NCBI GenBank assembly: GCA_963782255.1
Contig: CAWAIS010000001.1
Location: 1-64,000 of the forward strand
Length of the DNA stretch: 64,000 nt
Source of the DNA: Roseiarcus sp963782255
GTDB lineage: Bacteria; Pseudomonadota; Alphaproteobacteria; Rhizobiales; Beijerinckiaceae
Direction of reading: 5' to 3'
A program made the translations under genes and the position numbers. A model generated the notes under the pieces. It worked only from the letters and a program-made list of their open reading frames with translations, did no database searches and had not been told where the DNA came from. Below, piece by piece: positions 15,261-23,573 of the stretch. The stretch's first letter is position 1. Each line of letters begins with the position of its first letter.

Positions 15261-15830
15261 GTGGAATTACCGGAAGGACGCCCGACTGATGATGACAAGG
15301 AACTCCGCAAGGCCGCGGAGGATAAAATCCGCGAGCGGAATGAGACCGATCTGCAGACGCTGCTGCATCTGCAGGGGCGGGAGGTCAAGTCGCTCGAATC
15401 CGAGAAAGTGTGGATCGAGAAGGAACGCGCGCGCGACGTCGCCACGATGAACGCGAAGGAAATCGCGGCGATCAATCAGCGCTATGACCGGCTCGATCAC
15501 GATCTGGCGCGGCGGAACAATACGTTTCTCGCCAAAATGTCGCGGGTGTTCGGCGGTCACAAGCGCCAGCAGGCGCGTGTCGACAGGCTGAATCGCGAGC
15601 GCAACCAGACCGTCGCGGAGCGGACGAAGCAGCATGTCCATAGCGAGGGCCTGCGTCAGAGGTCGCTGACCGAGCGCGAAATCCGGGTGGACAAGGACCT
15701 GGTCGAGGCAAAGCAGCGCCACGCGGCCGATCGTGACGAATTCCGGCAGCAGCGCGAGCGCGGTTTCGAGCTGTCCGTGAAACAGGAAATCAACCGGCTG
15801 CGGGTTCGCGGCCCGAGCATGGGGATGTGA
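15261..15830 (+). CDS. coiled-coil hypothetical protein
   Basis: A 189-residue, extremely charged protein with few hydrophobics apart from heptad positions. Long runs of E, K, R and Q (KAAEDKIRERNETDLQTLLH, RDEFRQQRERGFELSVKQEI) point to an extended coiled coil. The annotated start is a GTG at 15261, and upstream codons remain open, so the protein may be longer or the C-terminal part of the previous gene. Its role is unknown. Its place after a coupling protein fits an accessory transfer factor. Confidence 0.6.
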   Translation: MELPEGRPTDDDKELRKAAEDKIRERNETDLQTLLHLQGREVKSLESEKVWIEKERARDVATMNAKEIAAINQRYDRLDHDLARRNNTFLAKMSRVFGGHKRQQARVDRLNRERNQTVAERTKQHVHSEGLRQRSLTEREIRVDKDLVEAKQRHAADRDEFRQQRERGFELSVKQEINRLRVRGPSMGM

Positions 15831-15832
15831 CG

Positions 15833-16081
15833 ATGTTCAAGCGATTAAAGGAAGCGCTGAAAGAGCGCCCGCAATCCGTTGCAGCGAGGATGTTGTCCAG
15901 TGCGCCGCTGACAGAAATGTCGTTGTGGGAACTGGGGTCGCTTCTCTGGAAGATCAGCATGCCGGTGCATCGCCCGAAGGATGTGGGGGCGGCAAAAGAG
16001 ACAATACTCAGTGTGCTGGGCGAACTCTCGCGCCGCGATGGCGGGGAATTCGAGGGATTGGAAAGAGTTGATCGACGCTGA
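15833..16081 (+). CDS. small hypothetical protein
   Basis: An 82-residue protein starting MFKRLKEALKERPQSVAARM, three bases after the stop of the coiled-coil gene, in an apparent operon. It has one amphipathic N-terminal helix and a central segment, LWELGSLLWKISMPVHRPKD. No family is recognised. Codon use matches its neighbours. Confidence 0.5.
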   Translation: MFKRLKEALKERPQSVAARMLSSAPLTEMSLWELGSLLWKISMPVHRPKDVGAAKETILSVLGELSRRDGGEFEGLERVDRR

Positions 16082-16144
16082 GGCGAGAGTTGAACGTTTG
16101 GCTAGCCACATTTTGACATGCCGGCGCTGCGAAGAAGGGCACGC

Positions 16145-16791
16145 ATGATGCATAACAAACAATCAGCCGCCGTCGCCCGCTACCGCGCTATGGCGGGCCT
16201 GATTAAATCCTGCCACCGAAGGCCGCGCGCAGGGCGAGGGCCGATCAGAAGCGGCATGCCGCCCGCTATGTGACGCGCCGGCGGGGCAGGCCTGTCTGCG
16301 ATCCCCTGAAGATGGTGCGCTTTCTGGTCGATGTCTGCGGCCTGTCTTTGAAAGACGCGTCCTGCGCCGTGCGGCTGGCGATGCAGGCAGGCCAGTGCGG
16401 GACGATGCCGGCGCGCGGGGGCGATATCGATCTGGCGCAAGCCCTGTATCGCCAGACGCGCGACATGGTCGATGCCGTCGCCATGGCCAGGTTCTTAGGC
16501 TGGGCGCTGGATCAGGCGGAGAAGTGGGAGCTGGTGCGCACCACCTTGTCCGGCATGAAAGTCGCACCTGAAATCAACAGGAGTGGAGAACTGGTCATGA
16601 GAGGCGATCAGGGAATGATGTTGCTGGTGTTAGGCGGGATAGTGATTTTTCTTTGGGAGAGAATGAAGAAGGATGATCCTCCGGCGCGCCCGAATATGAT
16701 TTTCCTGGTCAAGCAACGCCCCAGAGTGCCGGAGTTTATCGTGACTATTGTGGTCTGGGTGTTCATAGTTGCGATTATCTGGGGTTCCTGA
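16145..16791 (+). pseudogene. hypothetical protein with two membrane segments, one frameshift
   Basis: Opens with ATGATG at 16145 (MHNKQSAAVARYRAMAGLIK). A frame change near 16210 leads into ADQKRHAARYVTRRRGRPVC. A soluble helical domain follows (LVDVCGLSLKDASCAVRLAM), then two membrane segments at the end, MMLLVLGGIVIFLWERM and FIVTIVVWVFIVAIIWGS. The tail may instead be a separate small membrane gene fused by a second indel. Function unknown. Confidence 0.5.
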
Positions 16792-16803
16792 GCTTCCCGG
16801 AAG

Positions 16804-16886
16804 CGCCCGGCGCGCGCCTTTTAATTCAAGGCTCGCATGAGCCGCGCGCCGGGCCTGAAGGGGAAAGAGGGCGCTTTCGCGCCCTC
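16804..16886. terminator. convergent-gene terminator region
   Basis: Two hairpins lie between convergent genes. GCCCGGCGCGCG near 16805 pairs with CGCGCGCCGGGC near 16844. GAGGGCG-CTTTCG-CGCCCTC forms a compact stem at 16867-16886, just after the stop of the leftward DUF736 gene. Long T runs are absent, so efficiency is uncertain. Confidence 0.5.
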
Positions 16887-16894
16887 GCCCCGTG

Positions 16895-17104
16895 TCAGGC
16901 CTGATCATCCTGCTTGGGTTCGTATTCCCTCACCGCGATCCGGAGCTTGCCGGTGGCGAGGGCTTCCATCGGAAGCATGCTGATCTCGCCCGTGAAGATC
17001 TTGCCGTTCTTGGTGCTCCAGACCGCGCCGATCCGCTGCCAGCTGGCATCCTCGCCTTCGGGGATGAAGCTGATCGTGAAGCTGGGTGTTTTGCCTTGCG
17101 CCAT
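16895..17104 (-). CDS. DUF736 family protein
   Basis: A 69-residue beta-rich protein (PSFTISFIPEGEDASWQRIG, VWSTKNGKIFTGEISMLP). DUF736 proteins are small and almost always found in proteobacterial plasmids and integrative elements; their function is not established. The start at 17104 is preceded by AAGGAGATACGACA, a good ribosome site. Upstream lies copy 1 of the repeated leader described at 17165-17283. Confidence 0.8.
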   Translation of the reverse strand: MAQGKTPSFTISFIPEGEDASWQRIGAVWSTKNGKIFTGEISMLPMEALATGKLRIAVREYEPKQDDQA

Positions 17105-17164
17105 TGTCGTATCTCCTTGTGTTTCGGGCTGACCCCATGCCAGCCGTGCCCTCCGTTCACAGGG

Positions 17165-17283
17165 TGATCGGGACGGCTGCAAGAAGGCGGAGCCGGGAGA
17201 AAAATCCGCAAAGCGGCCCGGCAATGGCTTCCGCCGCCCTTTGTTGGGGTCCCCTCTGGGGTCGAAGAAAGGTCTTGCGGCCA
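17165..17283 (-). promoter_or_regulatory. repeated leader, copy 1 (upstream of DUF736)
   Basis: On the minus strand this reads GCAAGACCTTTCTTCGACCC, a GGGG/CCCC hairpin, CCCAACAAAGGGCGGCGG, then CCATTG and CCGCCTTCTTGC. The same series of blocks in the same order occurs at 19625-19746 upstream of another leftward operon. The conserved blocks are long and the linkers differ, as expected for a structured 5' leader or shared control region. Function unknown. Confidence 0.6.
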
Positions 17284-17392
17284 TAGGCCCGGAACCCTGT
17301 AGGTTGGGCACATAAAGGCTGGCAATGCGGATCGGCCCGGAACACGCAGGGGAGATACACGGCGCAGGGCAATGAAACCGCGGGCTGTCATG

Positions 17393-18038
17393 TTAAAACA
17401 GGGCCAGTTGTTGCGGGCAGGGAGTGGCTTGCTGGGGCACATATCGGCCGAGTTCTCCCCATTGATAGGCCATGGCTGCCGCTACTCCGGGGAAAAACCT
17501 TGACCGTTCGCGCCAGCGATCGGGGCCGGGCGGCATGCGGAAAACTCTGGCCTCACGACCGTCAACGATATCAGTTGGCACAAGCGGGGGCAGATTTTTC
17601 GAGCCAGAAACAGGTGCGCTTGGTCTCCCCATGACCGAACTGCCAGGGCTGTATGCTCTGGCCGAAATCCTGATAATTCTGAATCCGCGCCTTCGCATGT
17701 TTGTGCATGACAGGGTTTTCAATGCAGATCCGGTCAATGGGGGCATTCCAGAAGGCTGAGAACAGCTCCGCACCTTCATCAAGCTCGCGCCACATATCTG
17801 GCAAGGTTCTGCCGGGTGGAGGCTGGGAGAGCCAACGCACGCCGCTGTTGCAAAGGCGCGTGCATGGCGGATGGGCCACCATGAGCAGATCCCAGCCGTC
17901 GTTCAGTATATCGCGGGCGTCACCTCTGATATGACGATTGCTGCCATCCTCGCTGGGGAGCAGGTCGCAGGACCATGCATCATGTCCCCTGTCGAGGAAG
18001 GCGTTTCTAACTGTCCCTGAAAATTCGCAGGCAACCAA
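17393..18038 (-). pseudogene. phage-type DNA (cytosine) methyltransferase-like protein, one frameshift, C-terminal clamp motif
   Basis: An approximately 213-residue Rossmann-fold protein like the short cytosine methyltransferase-related proteins of phages and plasmids. It has a SAM-like start (LVACEFSGTVRNAFLDRGHD), DLL, the PPC motif AHPPCTRLCNSG near residue 55, and ENPVMHKHA. The frame breaks near 17600 at a five-A run; removing one A gives ENLPPLVPTDIVDGREARVF. The last residues, CPQQLALF, match the QLxLF sliding-clamp-binding consensus. The start is a TTG at 18038, or further upstream if a second indel is present. A terminator separates it from the methyltransferase operon upstream. Confidence 0.75.
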
Positions 18039-18116
18039 TACACGTCAATTCTTCAAACACGTTTTCCTAATTGCTTTCTCCAACAGCCCCGCGTTGGCCG
18101 GATATTGATGGGAAAT

Positions 18117-18144
18117 TGAATAAAAAGGCCGCTTCACGCGGCCT
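18117..18144 (-). terminator. rho-independent terminator
   Basis: On the minus strand, AGGCCGC-GTGAA-GCGGCCT is followed directly by TTTTTATT, a classic intrinsic terminator. It ends the leftward operon 19554-18243. Confidence 0.8.
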
Positions 18145-18242
18145 CCGGCATAAAGCCGCAGCCATGAGCTTCGGTTGCGAAATGGCGGCATGGGAATAGC
18201 CTTTTGCGGCCGGATGGTTTTCACGCCGCCTGACGGCCGATG

Positions 18243-18851
18243 TCAGCGTCCTATATGCCGCCGGTCAAGCTCGATGCCGGTGAACCGCCGGCCGCTTTCG
18301 CGCGCCGCGACCAGTGTTGATCCGGAACCGCAGAACGGGTCGAGCACCAGGCCGCCTGCGGGGCACAACGCCTCGATGAGGGGTTTCAAGCTGCCGACAG
18401 GCTTCTGCGTCGGGTGCAGCCTGTTGCCGGTGTACTGCCAGTCCAGCACGTCCGGGATCGGGTGTTCCGGCATGGCCGGCTCGCCCTTGACCAGCAGATA
18501 GGCCTGTTCGTGCGTGTTCTGCAGGAACCGGGACGATGAGGCATAGCGTTTCCGGAAGACGATATGCCCCGCCAGCCGGAAACCTGCCCTGCGCCAGGCC
18601 CCGATGAATTCGTCAGCCTTGTGCCAGCCGTAAAAGCTGACGCAGAAGCTGTCCGGTTTCATGATCCGGTGGATGTGCCGGAAGGCCGGATAGATCCAGT
18701 CTCCCCTGCGATCGTTGCGGACGGTCTCGCCGTCGCGCGAACGGTAGTTGCAAAGATAGGGCGGGTCGGTCAGGACGAAATCGACCGAGCGATCCGCGAT
18801 CCTGCGCATGACGTTGGTGCAGTCGCCGTGAAGGATGGTGTCCGTGGTCAT
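18243..18851 (-). CDS. DNA adenine (N6) or N4-cytosine methyltransferase, beta class
   Basis: SAM-dependent site-specific methyltransferase of 202 residues. Motif IV DFVLTDPPYLCNYRSRD comes first, then the target-recognition stretch, HPTQKPVGSLKPLIEALCP, and motif I LVLDPFCGSGSTLVAARESG near the C-terminus. This beta order is that of CcrM/YhdJ-like enzymes. No restriction nuclease is adjacent, so it is an orphan, as often found in mobile elements, where it may protect against host restriction or affect regulation. It overlaps the upstream gene by ATGA and is the last gene before the terminator at 18117. Confidence 0.92.
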   Translation of the reverse strand: MTTDTILHGDCTNVMRRIADRSVDFVLTDPPYLCNYRSRDGETVRNDRRGDWIYPAFRHIHRIMKPDSFCVSFYGWHKADEFIGAWRRAGFRLAGHIVFRKRYASSSRFLQNTHEQAYLLVKGEPAMPEHPIPDVLDWQYTGNRLHPTQKPVGSLKPLIEALCPAGGLVLDPFCGSGSTLVAARESGRRFTGIELDRRHIGR

Positions 18852-19333
18852 TGGGCACCGCCTTCCACACGCAGGCTTTTGAGCCAGCGCGCCGCGCCTT
18901 CGGCGCAGCCAGTGATCTCGCCGATTGCCTCGTCGAGCTCACACCGCTTTTCTGTCAGGCCGTCGGCTGCGTCGATGATGGATTCCAGACAGTCCAGGAT
19001 TTCGTCGGCATGCTGTTCCGCGAAATAATCAGGATCGGTCCAGTGGCCGACAGGGTCGCCGTCCTCGTCGACGATCTGAATTTTCTGAATGCGCAGCGCA
19101 TTGTCGTCAGGCTCGAAATCCTCAGCCTTGAACGTTTTAGCTGCGGCGGTTTCCCTGGCGTAAACCAGAGACGCCACAGGGTCGTCGGTGATGATCGGTT
19201 CGTAAGTGACGCCTGCCGGCGCGTAATATTCGATCATGTATGTCTTGCGGGTAGGCGCAGGAGATTGTGCCTCCGCCGGTTTTGCCAGAGCTGTCCCGCA
19301 TGTTGGGCATTGATGGCTGGTTTCAGTTGTCAT
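18848..19333 (-). CDS. zinc-ribbon hypothetical protein
   Basis: A 161-residue acidic protein. The N-terminus SHQCPTCGTALAKP is a single CxxC knuckle, and the middle (YMIEYYAPAGVTYEPIITDD) is beta-rich. VGHWTDPDYFAEQHADEILD follows, and the C-terminus is helical with two cysteines. It overlaps both neighbours by ATGA, so it is co-translated with the methyltransferase. No named family is recognised, and its role in modification or element maintenance is unknown. Confidence 0.7.
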   Translation of the reverse strand: MTTETSHQCPTCGTALAKPAEAQSPAPTRKTYMIEYYAPAGVTYEPIITDDPVASLVYARETAAAKTFKAEDFEPDDNALRIQKIQIVDEDGDPVGHWTDPDYFAEQHADEILDCLESIIDAADGLTEKRCELDEAIGEITGCAEGAARWLKSLRVEGGAQ

Positions 19334-19554
19334 TGGGCACCGCCTTTCCGGGGCAGGCGATGCAATGTCAGCAGCGCTTTGTAGAGTGCCTGTGCAGTGG
19401 GGAGCAGGTCGTCCAGGTAGAGCAACGCCCCGATAGCCTGGTTCTGTTCGCCGATATCGATGGCTTGGGATGCTTCGTCAGCATACCGCGCCGCATCGTC
19501 AAGGGTGCTGGCAAGCACCTTCAGAAGCGGTTTGAGTAAATTTGCAGTCGTCAT
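19330..19554 (-). CDS. small helical hypothetical protein
   Basis: A 74-residue protein, all-helical in appearance (LLKPLLKVLASTLDDAARYA, NQAIGALLYLDDLLPTAQAL). It is the first gene of the operon ending with the adenine methyltransferase. The start at 19554 follows AAAGGGAAC. Copy 2 of the repeated leader lies upstream. Function unknown. Confidence 0.65.
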   Translation of the reverse strand: MTTANLLKPLLKVLASTLDDAARYADEASQAIDIGEQNQAIGALLYLDDLLPTAQALYKALLTLHRLPRKGGAQ

Positions 19555-19624
19555 GATAGTTCCCTTTCTTCTTCTTGGAGGCCGCCACTGCGGGGCCTCG
19601 ATGCGTCCCGAAAGGGCAGGGCGC

Positions 19625-19746
19625 ACAGGCGCGGGCGGCAAGAAGGCGGGGCCGGGCATTGAAGGCGGCGAAGCCGGCGACCAATGGCCCCGCCGCCCTT
19701 TGTTGGGGTCCCCGTTCTTACGGGGTCGAAGAAAGGTCTTGCGCCC
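19625..19746 (-). promoter_or_regulatory. repeated leader, copy 2
   Basis: The minus strand has the same block order as 17165-17283: GCAAGACCTTTCTTCGACCC, a hairpin (here CCCCGTAAGAACGGGG), CCCAACAAAGGGCGGCGG, CCATTG, then CCGCCTTCTTGC. The hairpin loop differs while the stem is kept by compensating length, which favours RNA structure. Confidence 0.6.
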
Positions 19747-20034
19747 GTGACGCGCTCTGCCAGGGATGCAGCAATTCGAGGCCCACGGTGGCCGGAATTC
19801 GTGACGGGAAAGGGGATTTAAGGACGGAAGCAAGGTCACCCGGCGCAGTGTGCTGGGCCGCACATCCGCCCGGTGAAGGAGCCGGGGACGGGCGGCTGAG
19901 GGTGTCTCTCATACTTGACGCCATGTCGCCATGACGTGAAGTCGGCAATCAATGGGACATATCACATTAATCAATTGTACAATAAGCCCCTTGCTACGAA
20001 TGGCATATTTGAAACGTACTTAAAGGGGACAGCC

Positions 20035-20249
20035 ATGGTCTTATGATGCATTTATTACTGAGGAATATGAGCAAAACGGGAAAACAAAGGCCCGGTTTTT
20101 CAATGTTGGCGTGGCGTTTCCGGCGAAAAAGGGCAACGGTTTTGACCTGATTGTCCCGCGCCGGCCTCGCCATTACCGGGCGTGTCAGCATACGCGAGCG
20201 GAAGGGCCAGCCTGAAGCTGGCGCCGATGCGGATGAAATCCCGTACTGA
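20035..20249 (+). pseudogene. small element protein, two frameshifts
   Basis: Too broken to appear as one open frame. ATG GTC at 20035, after the ribosome site AAAGGGGA, runs into a stop. One frame over it reads YDAFITEEYEQNGKTKARFF, then NVGVAFPAKKGNGFDLIV. A second shift near 20155 gives RAGLAITGRVSIRERKGQPE and ends ADEIPY at 20249. The rejoined protein of about 70 residues has the beta-rich, DUF736-like composition of small proteins in such elements. Its function is unknown. Confidence 0.6.
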
Positions 20250-20634
20250 GGATAATTGCAGCCTGTTTCAGCGCGGCCCTGTGCGGCTTTACCGGGACCG
20301 CAAGGCGCGGCAAATCGTCATCGAGACCACGAAGGACAATGCCGAAGGATGCGGCATTGAAATCTGCCGCCTGCCGGAATCGCGCCTGAGGGAGGCGCAG
20401 GCGATCGCCAACCTGCCCGGCCTGATCAAGGCCGGCGGCCCGTTCGCCGCGCTTGGCATCATGGTGATGGAGGCAAACCCGGAAGATCCGCTGATCTATT
20501 ATGAGGAAGACGTCCACGTGACCGTGCAGCAGGCACACGATTTCACGGATGCGCTCGAGCGCGTGATCGTCCCTCCCGAGAGGCGCCGGCCAAAACCCTG
20601 GCACACGGACAGGGGGGCGAAGCTGCGCCCGTGA
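20227..20634 (+). CDS. hypothetical protein
   Basis: About 135 residues, starting at ATG 20227 or 20233 and overlapping the end of the previous gene. Features are LYRDRKARQIVIETTKDNAE, GFxAL-type helix PGLIKAGGPFAALGIMVMEA, and a basic tail (ERRRPKPWHTDRG). An upstream ATG at 20182 lies inside the previous gene in another frame and is unlikely. No family recognised. Confidence 0.6.
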   Translation: MRMKSRTEDNCSLFQRGPVRLYRDRKARQIVIETTKDNAEGCGIEICRLPESRLREAQAIANLPGLIKAGGPFAALGIMVMEANPEDPLIYYEEDVHVTVQQAHDFTDALERVIVPPERRRPKPWHTDRGAKLRP

Positions 20635-20755
20635 TCTGACCGCGCACAAGGGTTTTGAGCGCTGCCGCCTAATCACCGTTACAGCGTGTCGCTGGAGCGG
20701 GAAGAAACCGACGGGGGGCCAAGACTTCAAAATCATCACTGCTGGAGCGTTTCAG

Positions 20756-21010
20756 TCAATCCGGCGTGGCGTTCCGGCCTGTCGAGCCGATCCTTGATCG
20801 AACGGATGTCACGGCATGATCGACAATGATCTCGTGGGAAACGGCAACGTCACGGCGCAGGGCGGCAAGCTGATGGTCAATCAGGGAAAAGCGTTTGTCG
20901 TGTTCACGCAAATGGCCCTCGATCTTGCTTTGCCCTGCCCGCAAAGCTCGAAGATGATCGAGAATAATTTCGTGCGGCTCTTGGGCCTGCTGTGTTTTTC
21001 TCTTGGTCAT
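20756..21010 (-). CDS. small coiled-coil hypothetical protein
   Basis: An 84-residue protein, MTKRKTQQAQEPHEIILDHL, with two amphipathic helices (LRALRAGQSKIEGHLREHDK) that look like a short coiled coil. Similar small proteins are frequent next to addiction or conjugation genes, but no function is known to me. The start at 21010 is preferred to the longer frame at 21052. Upstream lies copy 1 of a second repeated leader (21073-21138). Confidence 0.6.
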   Translation of the reverse strand: MTKRKTQQAQEPHEIILDHLRALRAGQSKIEGHLREHDKRFSLIDHQLAALRRDVAVSHEIIVDHAVTSVRSRIGSTGRNATPD

Positions 21011-21072
21011 GGCGGCGGTTCTGGCGACTCCTGTACCATTCCAATATACCATAATTTACGGTTTGCCACTGC

Positions 21073-21138
21073 TCCAAGCCTATTTCTTTCGTAAGGCCTG
21101 ACGGGGGACGGCGTCAGATCGACGGTGGTGGTCCCCTT
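21073..21138 (-). promoter_or_regulatory. second repeated leader, copy 1
   Basis: The plus strand has CCAAGC, TTCTTTCGT, GCCTGACGGGGG, CGGC, CAGATCGACGGTGG and TGGTCCCC in that order. The same series is at 61942-62007. Each copy precedes a small leftward gene (starts 21010 and 61861) by about 60-80 bases, so a shared promoter, operator or leader RNA is likely. Confidence 0.55.
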
Positions 21139-21278
21139 TACCTGGTAATCCTGTTCCGTTGCTACTCGAACCCATTATAAAGGTTTTGAAGCGTGTCAGG
21201 GATGACGCCGGGATGAGCCGCTCGATGGGGCGGAGCCGGCAGGATGGCGGTGGGGGCTGACGGTATTGGTGCAGAGCT

Positions 21279-21494
21279 TCAGCCGCTGAGTGTTCTGGGC
21301 CTAACACCCTCTCGCCAGTCACCGGGCGGCGGAATGCCGCGCGCTCCATTCTGCCCGGCGATGCAGGCGCGGACGTACTCGCTGATGGTCTGGTCGGCCT
21401 GCGCGGCGCGGGTATGGAGGTCGAGGGCCTGCGCGTGGGTCAGGCGGACGCACAAGATCACGGATTTCACAGCCCGCAAGATACGCGGGCGCAT
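21279..21494 (-). CDS. MobC/RHH-like small protein
   Basis: A 71-residue protein. SVILCVRLTHAQALDLHTRA, then QADQTISEYVRACIAGQ, has the strand-helix-helix pattern of MobC-type or CopG-type DNA-binding proteins. It lies directly downstream of the ankyrin gene, three bases apart. It may be an orphan relaxosome or regulatory protein. Confidence 0.55.
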   Translation of the reverse strand: MRPRILRAVKSVILCVRLTHAQALDLHTRAAQADQTISEYVRACIAGQNGARGIPPPGDWREGVRPRTLSG

Positions 21495-21497
21495 TGG

Positions 21498-21845
21498 TCA
21501 GGCTTTGGCCGCTTCCTGCTCCAGCACGTAATCCTGCAATTCCTCGTCCACTTCGCACAGCGCCGCGATAAGCGATGGCATCCTACCCTGTCCATCGGGG
21601 ATAAATGGTATCCCGGCTTCGACAAGCAATTTGACCATGGGCAGATTGTTGGTGCCGATGGCAATGTGGAGGGCGTTCATGCCTGTTACAGGTTCTATAG
21701 TGGAAAGAACGAGGTCTGGATTATTGATAAGAAGACGTTTGACAAGCAAATAATCATCCTGCTGAACAATAGCGTATATAGGCCGCTCGTCTTCACGGAC
21801 CTGACCGATTTCAAGGCGCACGGGGATGGCCTTAGTTATTTGCAT
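21498..21845 (-). CDS. ankyrin-repeat protein
   Basis: A 115-residue protein with roughly two to three ankyrin units: YAIVQQDDYLLVKRLLINNP, MNALHIAIGTNNLPMVKLLV and SLIAALCEVDEELQDYVLEQ. There is no signal peptide. Ankyrin repeats mediate protein binding. Its start lies 14 bases inside the end of the upstream gene (21832-22605), so the two are coupled, possibly as an effector-chaperone or toxin-immunity pair. That is inference from gene overlap only. Confidence 0.75.
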   Translation of the reverse strand: MQITKAIPVRLEIGQVREDERPIYAIVQQDDYLLVKRLLINNPDLVLSTIEPVTGMNALHIAIGTNNLPMVKLLVEAGIPFIPDGQGRMPSLIAALCEVDEELQDYVLEQEAAKA

Positions 21846-22605
21846 TGGGAATCCACTTGACGGTATGCAGGATAAAGTGCCCGTTATTGAAGGGATCTGG
21901 ATCGTAAATCAAAACATCGAAGGAATCATCTTCCTGAGGGTGCATCATGTGAAAGCGCGGCGAACTCATGAGGCGGTCCTTGAGAACGGCAACGGCGCAG
22001 CGGTTGGTAAAGAGCAGGACACCATCGAAAAAGCGGCGGTATGGCGTGTGCGTGGTTTCGGTGATGACAAAGGCCGGGCCGGAAGACTTGACAGTCACAA
22101 TGGAGTGGAAGTCTTCGGTATTGGTAAGAACGTAGGAAGGCGGTAAATCGACGGCTCGGGGATTAAACAAAGTATCCATCATGTCGGCCAGCCCAAGAAG
22201 ATCATATGGCCTGCCCGGCAACTTGCGAACAAAATCCGCATATGCTTCGACGGCGGCGTCGTTGACACGGGTCTGATCGGTCAAGAACCGTTGTAAAGTT
22301 TTGAGGACAACCGATATGCCCTTGGCGTTACCCGTACTGATGCGCTTCGCCAGCGCCGGGGTGCCGATGCGGTGGGCCTGCATGTAGTTTATCAGAGCGG
22401 TTCTGATCCGTCGCCGTTTCGCGGTGTCATACAATGGCCAGTATCCGTCCAATGCGCGAGCCGATACTGAAGGCTCCACACTAGGGAGCCGCAGAAGGGA
22501 TGTCAAAGCGTCAGGACAACAAATCTCCCGCGCGGCGCGTCGCCGTTCGCGGCTCCGGGGGGTCTGGTCGACGGGGATGGCTATGAACCGCAATGCGCTG
22601 AACAT
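21832..22605 (-). CDS. hypothetical protein coupled to ankyrin gene
   Basis: About 257 residues, perhaps shorter if a later start is used (the first 40 residues are arginine-rich and unlike the rest). A helical N-terminal part (LINYMQAHRIGTPALAKRIS) contains a possible helix-turn-helix: ALAKRISTGNAKGISVVLKT. The C-terminal half is beta-rich (SYVLTNTEDFHSIVTVKSSG, FDVLIYDPDPFNNGHFILHT). No family recognised. The layout, DNA-binding-like front plus globular back, could be a regulator. Confidence 0.55.
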   Translation of the reverse strand: MFSALRFIAIPVDQTPRSRERRRAAREICCPDALTSLLRLPSVEPSVSARALDGYWPLYDTAKRRRIRTALINYMQAHRIGTPALAKRISTGNAKGISVVLKTLQRFLTDQTRVNDAAVEAYADFVRKLPGRPYDLLGLADMMDTLFNPRAVDLPPSYVLTNTEDFHSIVTVKSSGPAFVITETTHTPYRRFFDGVLLFTNRCAVAVLKDRLMSSPRFHMMHPQEDDSFDVLIYDPDPFNNGHFILHTVKWIPNANN

Positions 22606-22644
22606 CCCGCGCGGTAATCTCCATCCTCGCCGCCGGCGCCATGA

Positions 22645-23349
22645 TCAGCGGAGGCAAGGGCGCGGACATATCCGCTGTTCGGGATCGCCCGGTCGAAGCC
22701 AAAGGTGCGACGGCCGTCTGGCAGGAAATTCAGGCCAAACGCAGGGCGCTAGCAGGCCCTGCCTTTGAGTGACACGGCACCCGGACATGGGAATTGGCGC
22801 GGACGGTTTGCTGTTCCAAACTGGAACCGCAAACCGCCAGTCTTTCGGGTGAACATACCCGATAGGGTGCTTCGGCGGGTTCGGCGGCGCGAGAATCTTC
22901 TGAACCCTGTCGAACAGAATGGCTATTTGGTGGTCGTGCTGTTCGACCTCGCGGGCTAAATCCTTATGGGTCGCAAGAACTTCCCGCAGTTTTACGAAGG
23001 TGCGGATGATACTGATATTGACCTGAACGGCTTTCTTGCTGCGCAGGATGCTTGAAAGCATGGCAACGCCGTGCTCGGTGAAAACCCAGGGGATTTTACG
23101 GCGACCGCCACGTCCTGAGTTTGATGTCGCAATTTGCGACATCAAAGATTCCAGTTCTTCTTTTGTCATCTGAAAGGCAAAGTCAGGCGGAAAACGATCA
23201 CGGTTTCGCTTGAATTGTTCGTTCAAGCGGTTCGTGGGTATGCCGTATAGCTGCGCAAGATCGCTATCGAGCATGACCTTTTCGCCGCGCATCAGGTAAA
23301 TCCGGATTGCGATGAGCTCTACAGAGATAATGTTCTGAGCCTTTGGCAT
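22645..23349 (-). CDS. ORF6N-domain DNA-binding protein (Rha/KilA-N type)
   Basis: The phage and element protein family with an N-terminal ORF6N domain. Residues 1-90 show VELIAIRIYLMRGEKVMLDS, DLAQLYGIPTNRLNEQFKRN and FPPDFAFQMTKEELESLMSQ. FTEHGVAMLSSILRSKKAVQ and a coiled coil follow. The tail after HPIGYVHPKD is arginine/proline-rich and unlike the family, so a frameshift near 22800 may have replaced the true end. The start at 23349 is chosen because the family begins shortly before IISVELIA. It is probably a regulator. Confidence 0.8.
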   Translation of the reverse strand: MPKAQNIISVELIAIRIYLMRGEKVMLDSDLAQLYGIPTNRLNEQFKRNRDRFPPDFAFQMTKEELESLMSQIATSNSGRGGRRKIPWVFTEHGVAMLSSILRSKKAVQVNISIIRTFVKLREVLATHKDLAREVEQHDHQIAILFDRVQKILAPPNPPKHPIGYVHPKDWRFAVPVWNSKPSAPIPMSGCRVTQRQGLLAPCVWPEFPARRPSHLWLRPGDPEQRICPRPCLR

Positions 23350-23488
23350 ACCGTGACTTGTGCATAAATTCAGGCGCTCACGCAACGGCTCCGTGTTGTT
23401 TTTACACAACAAGTCAACTGCGCACCAGATTACTTAACTCCGGCAAAACTCAAACCTATGCGTTGTGCTATTTGCATAACAAGTATAT

Positions 23489-23502
23489 TTAAGTATATAA
23501 TT
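23489..23502 (+). promoter_or_regulatory. AT-rich 14-mer shared with 29138
   Basis: TTAAGTATATAATT occurs identically here and at 29138-29151, each in a gene-free AT-rich stretch upstream of a rightward gene. TATAAT-like content suggests a -10 element or a shared operator. Confidence 0.35.
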
Positions 23503-23573
23503 ACAACAACAGGTTTCTCTAATATTGCTCTGAAAATAGCGTACTTGATTGAACATCTGACCGGCTGGTTTTA

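Noticed and set aside
22641..22772. 43-codon rightward frame opposite the ORF6N tail (MISGGKGADISAVRDRPVEA, ending AGPAFE)
   Set aside because: Its composition looks protein-like and may be the end of a lost gene, but it has no ribosome site and overlaps another gene, so it is not called.
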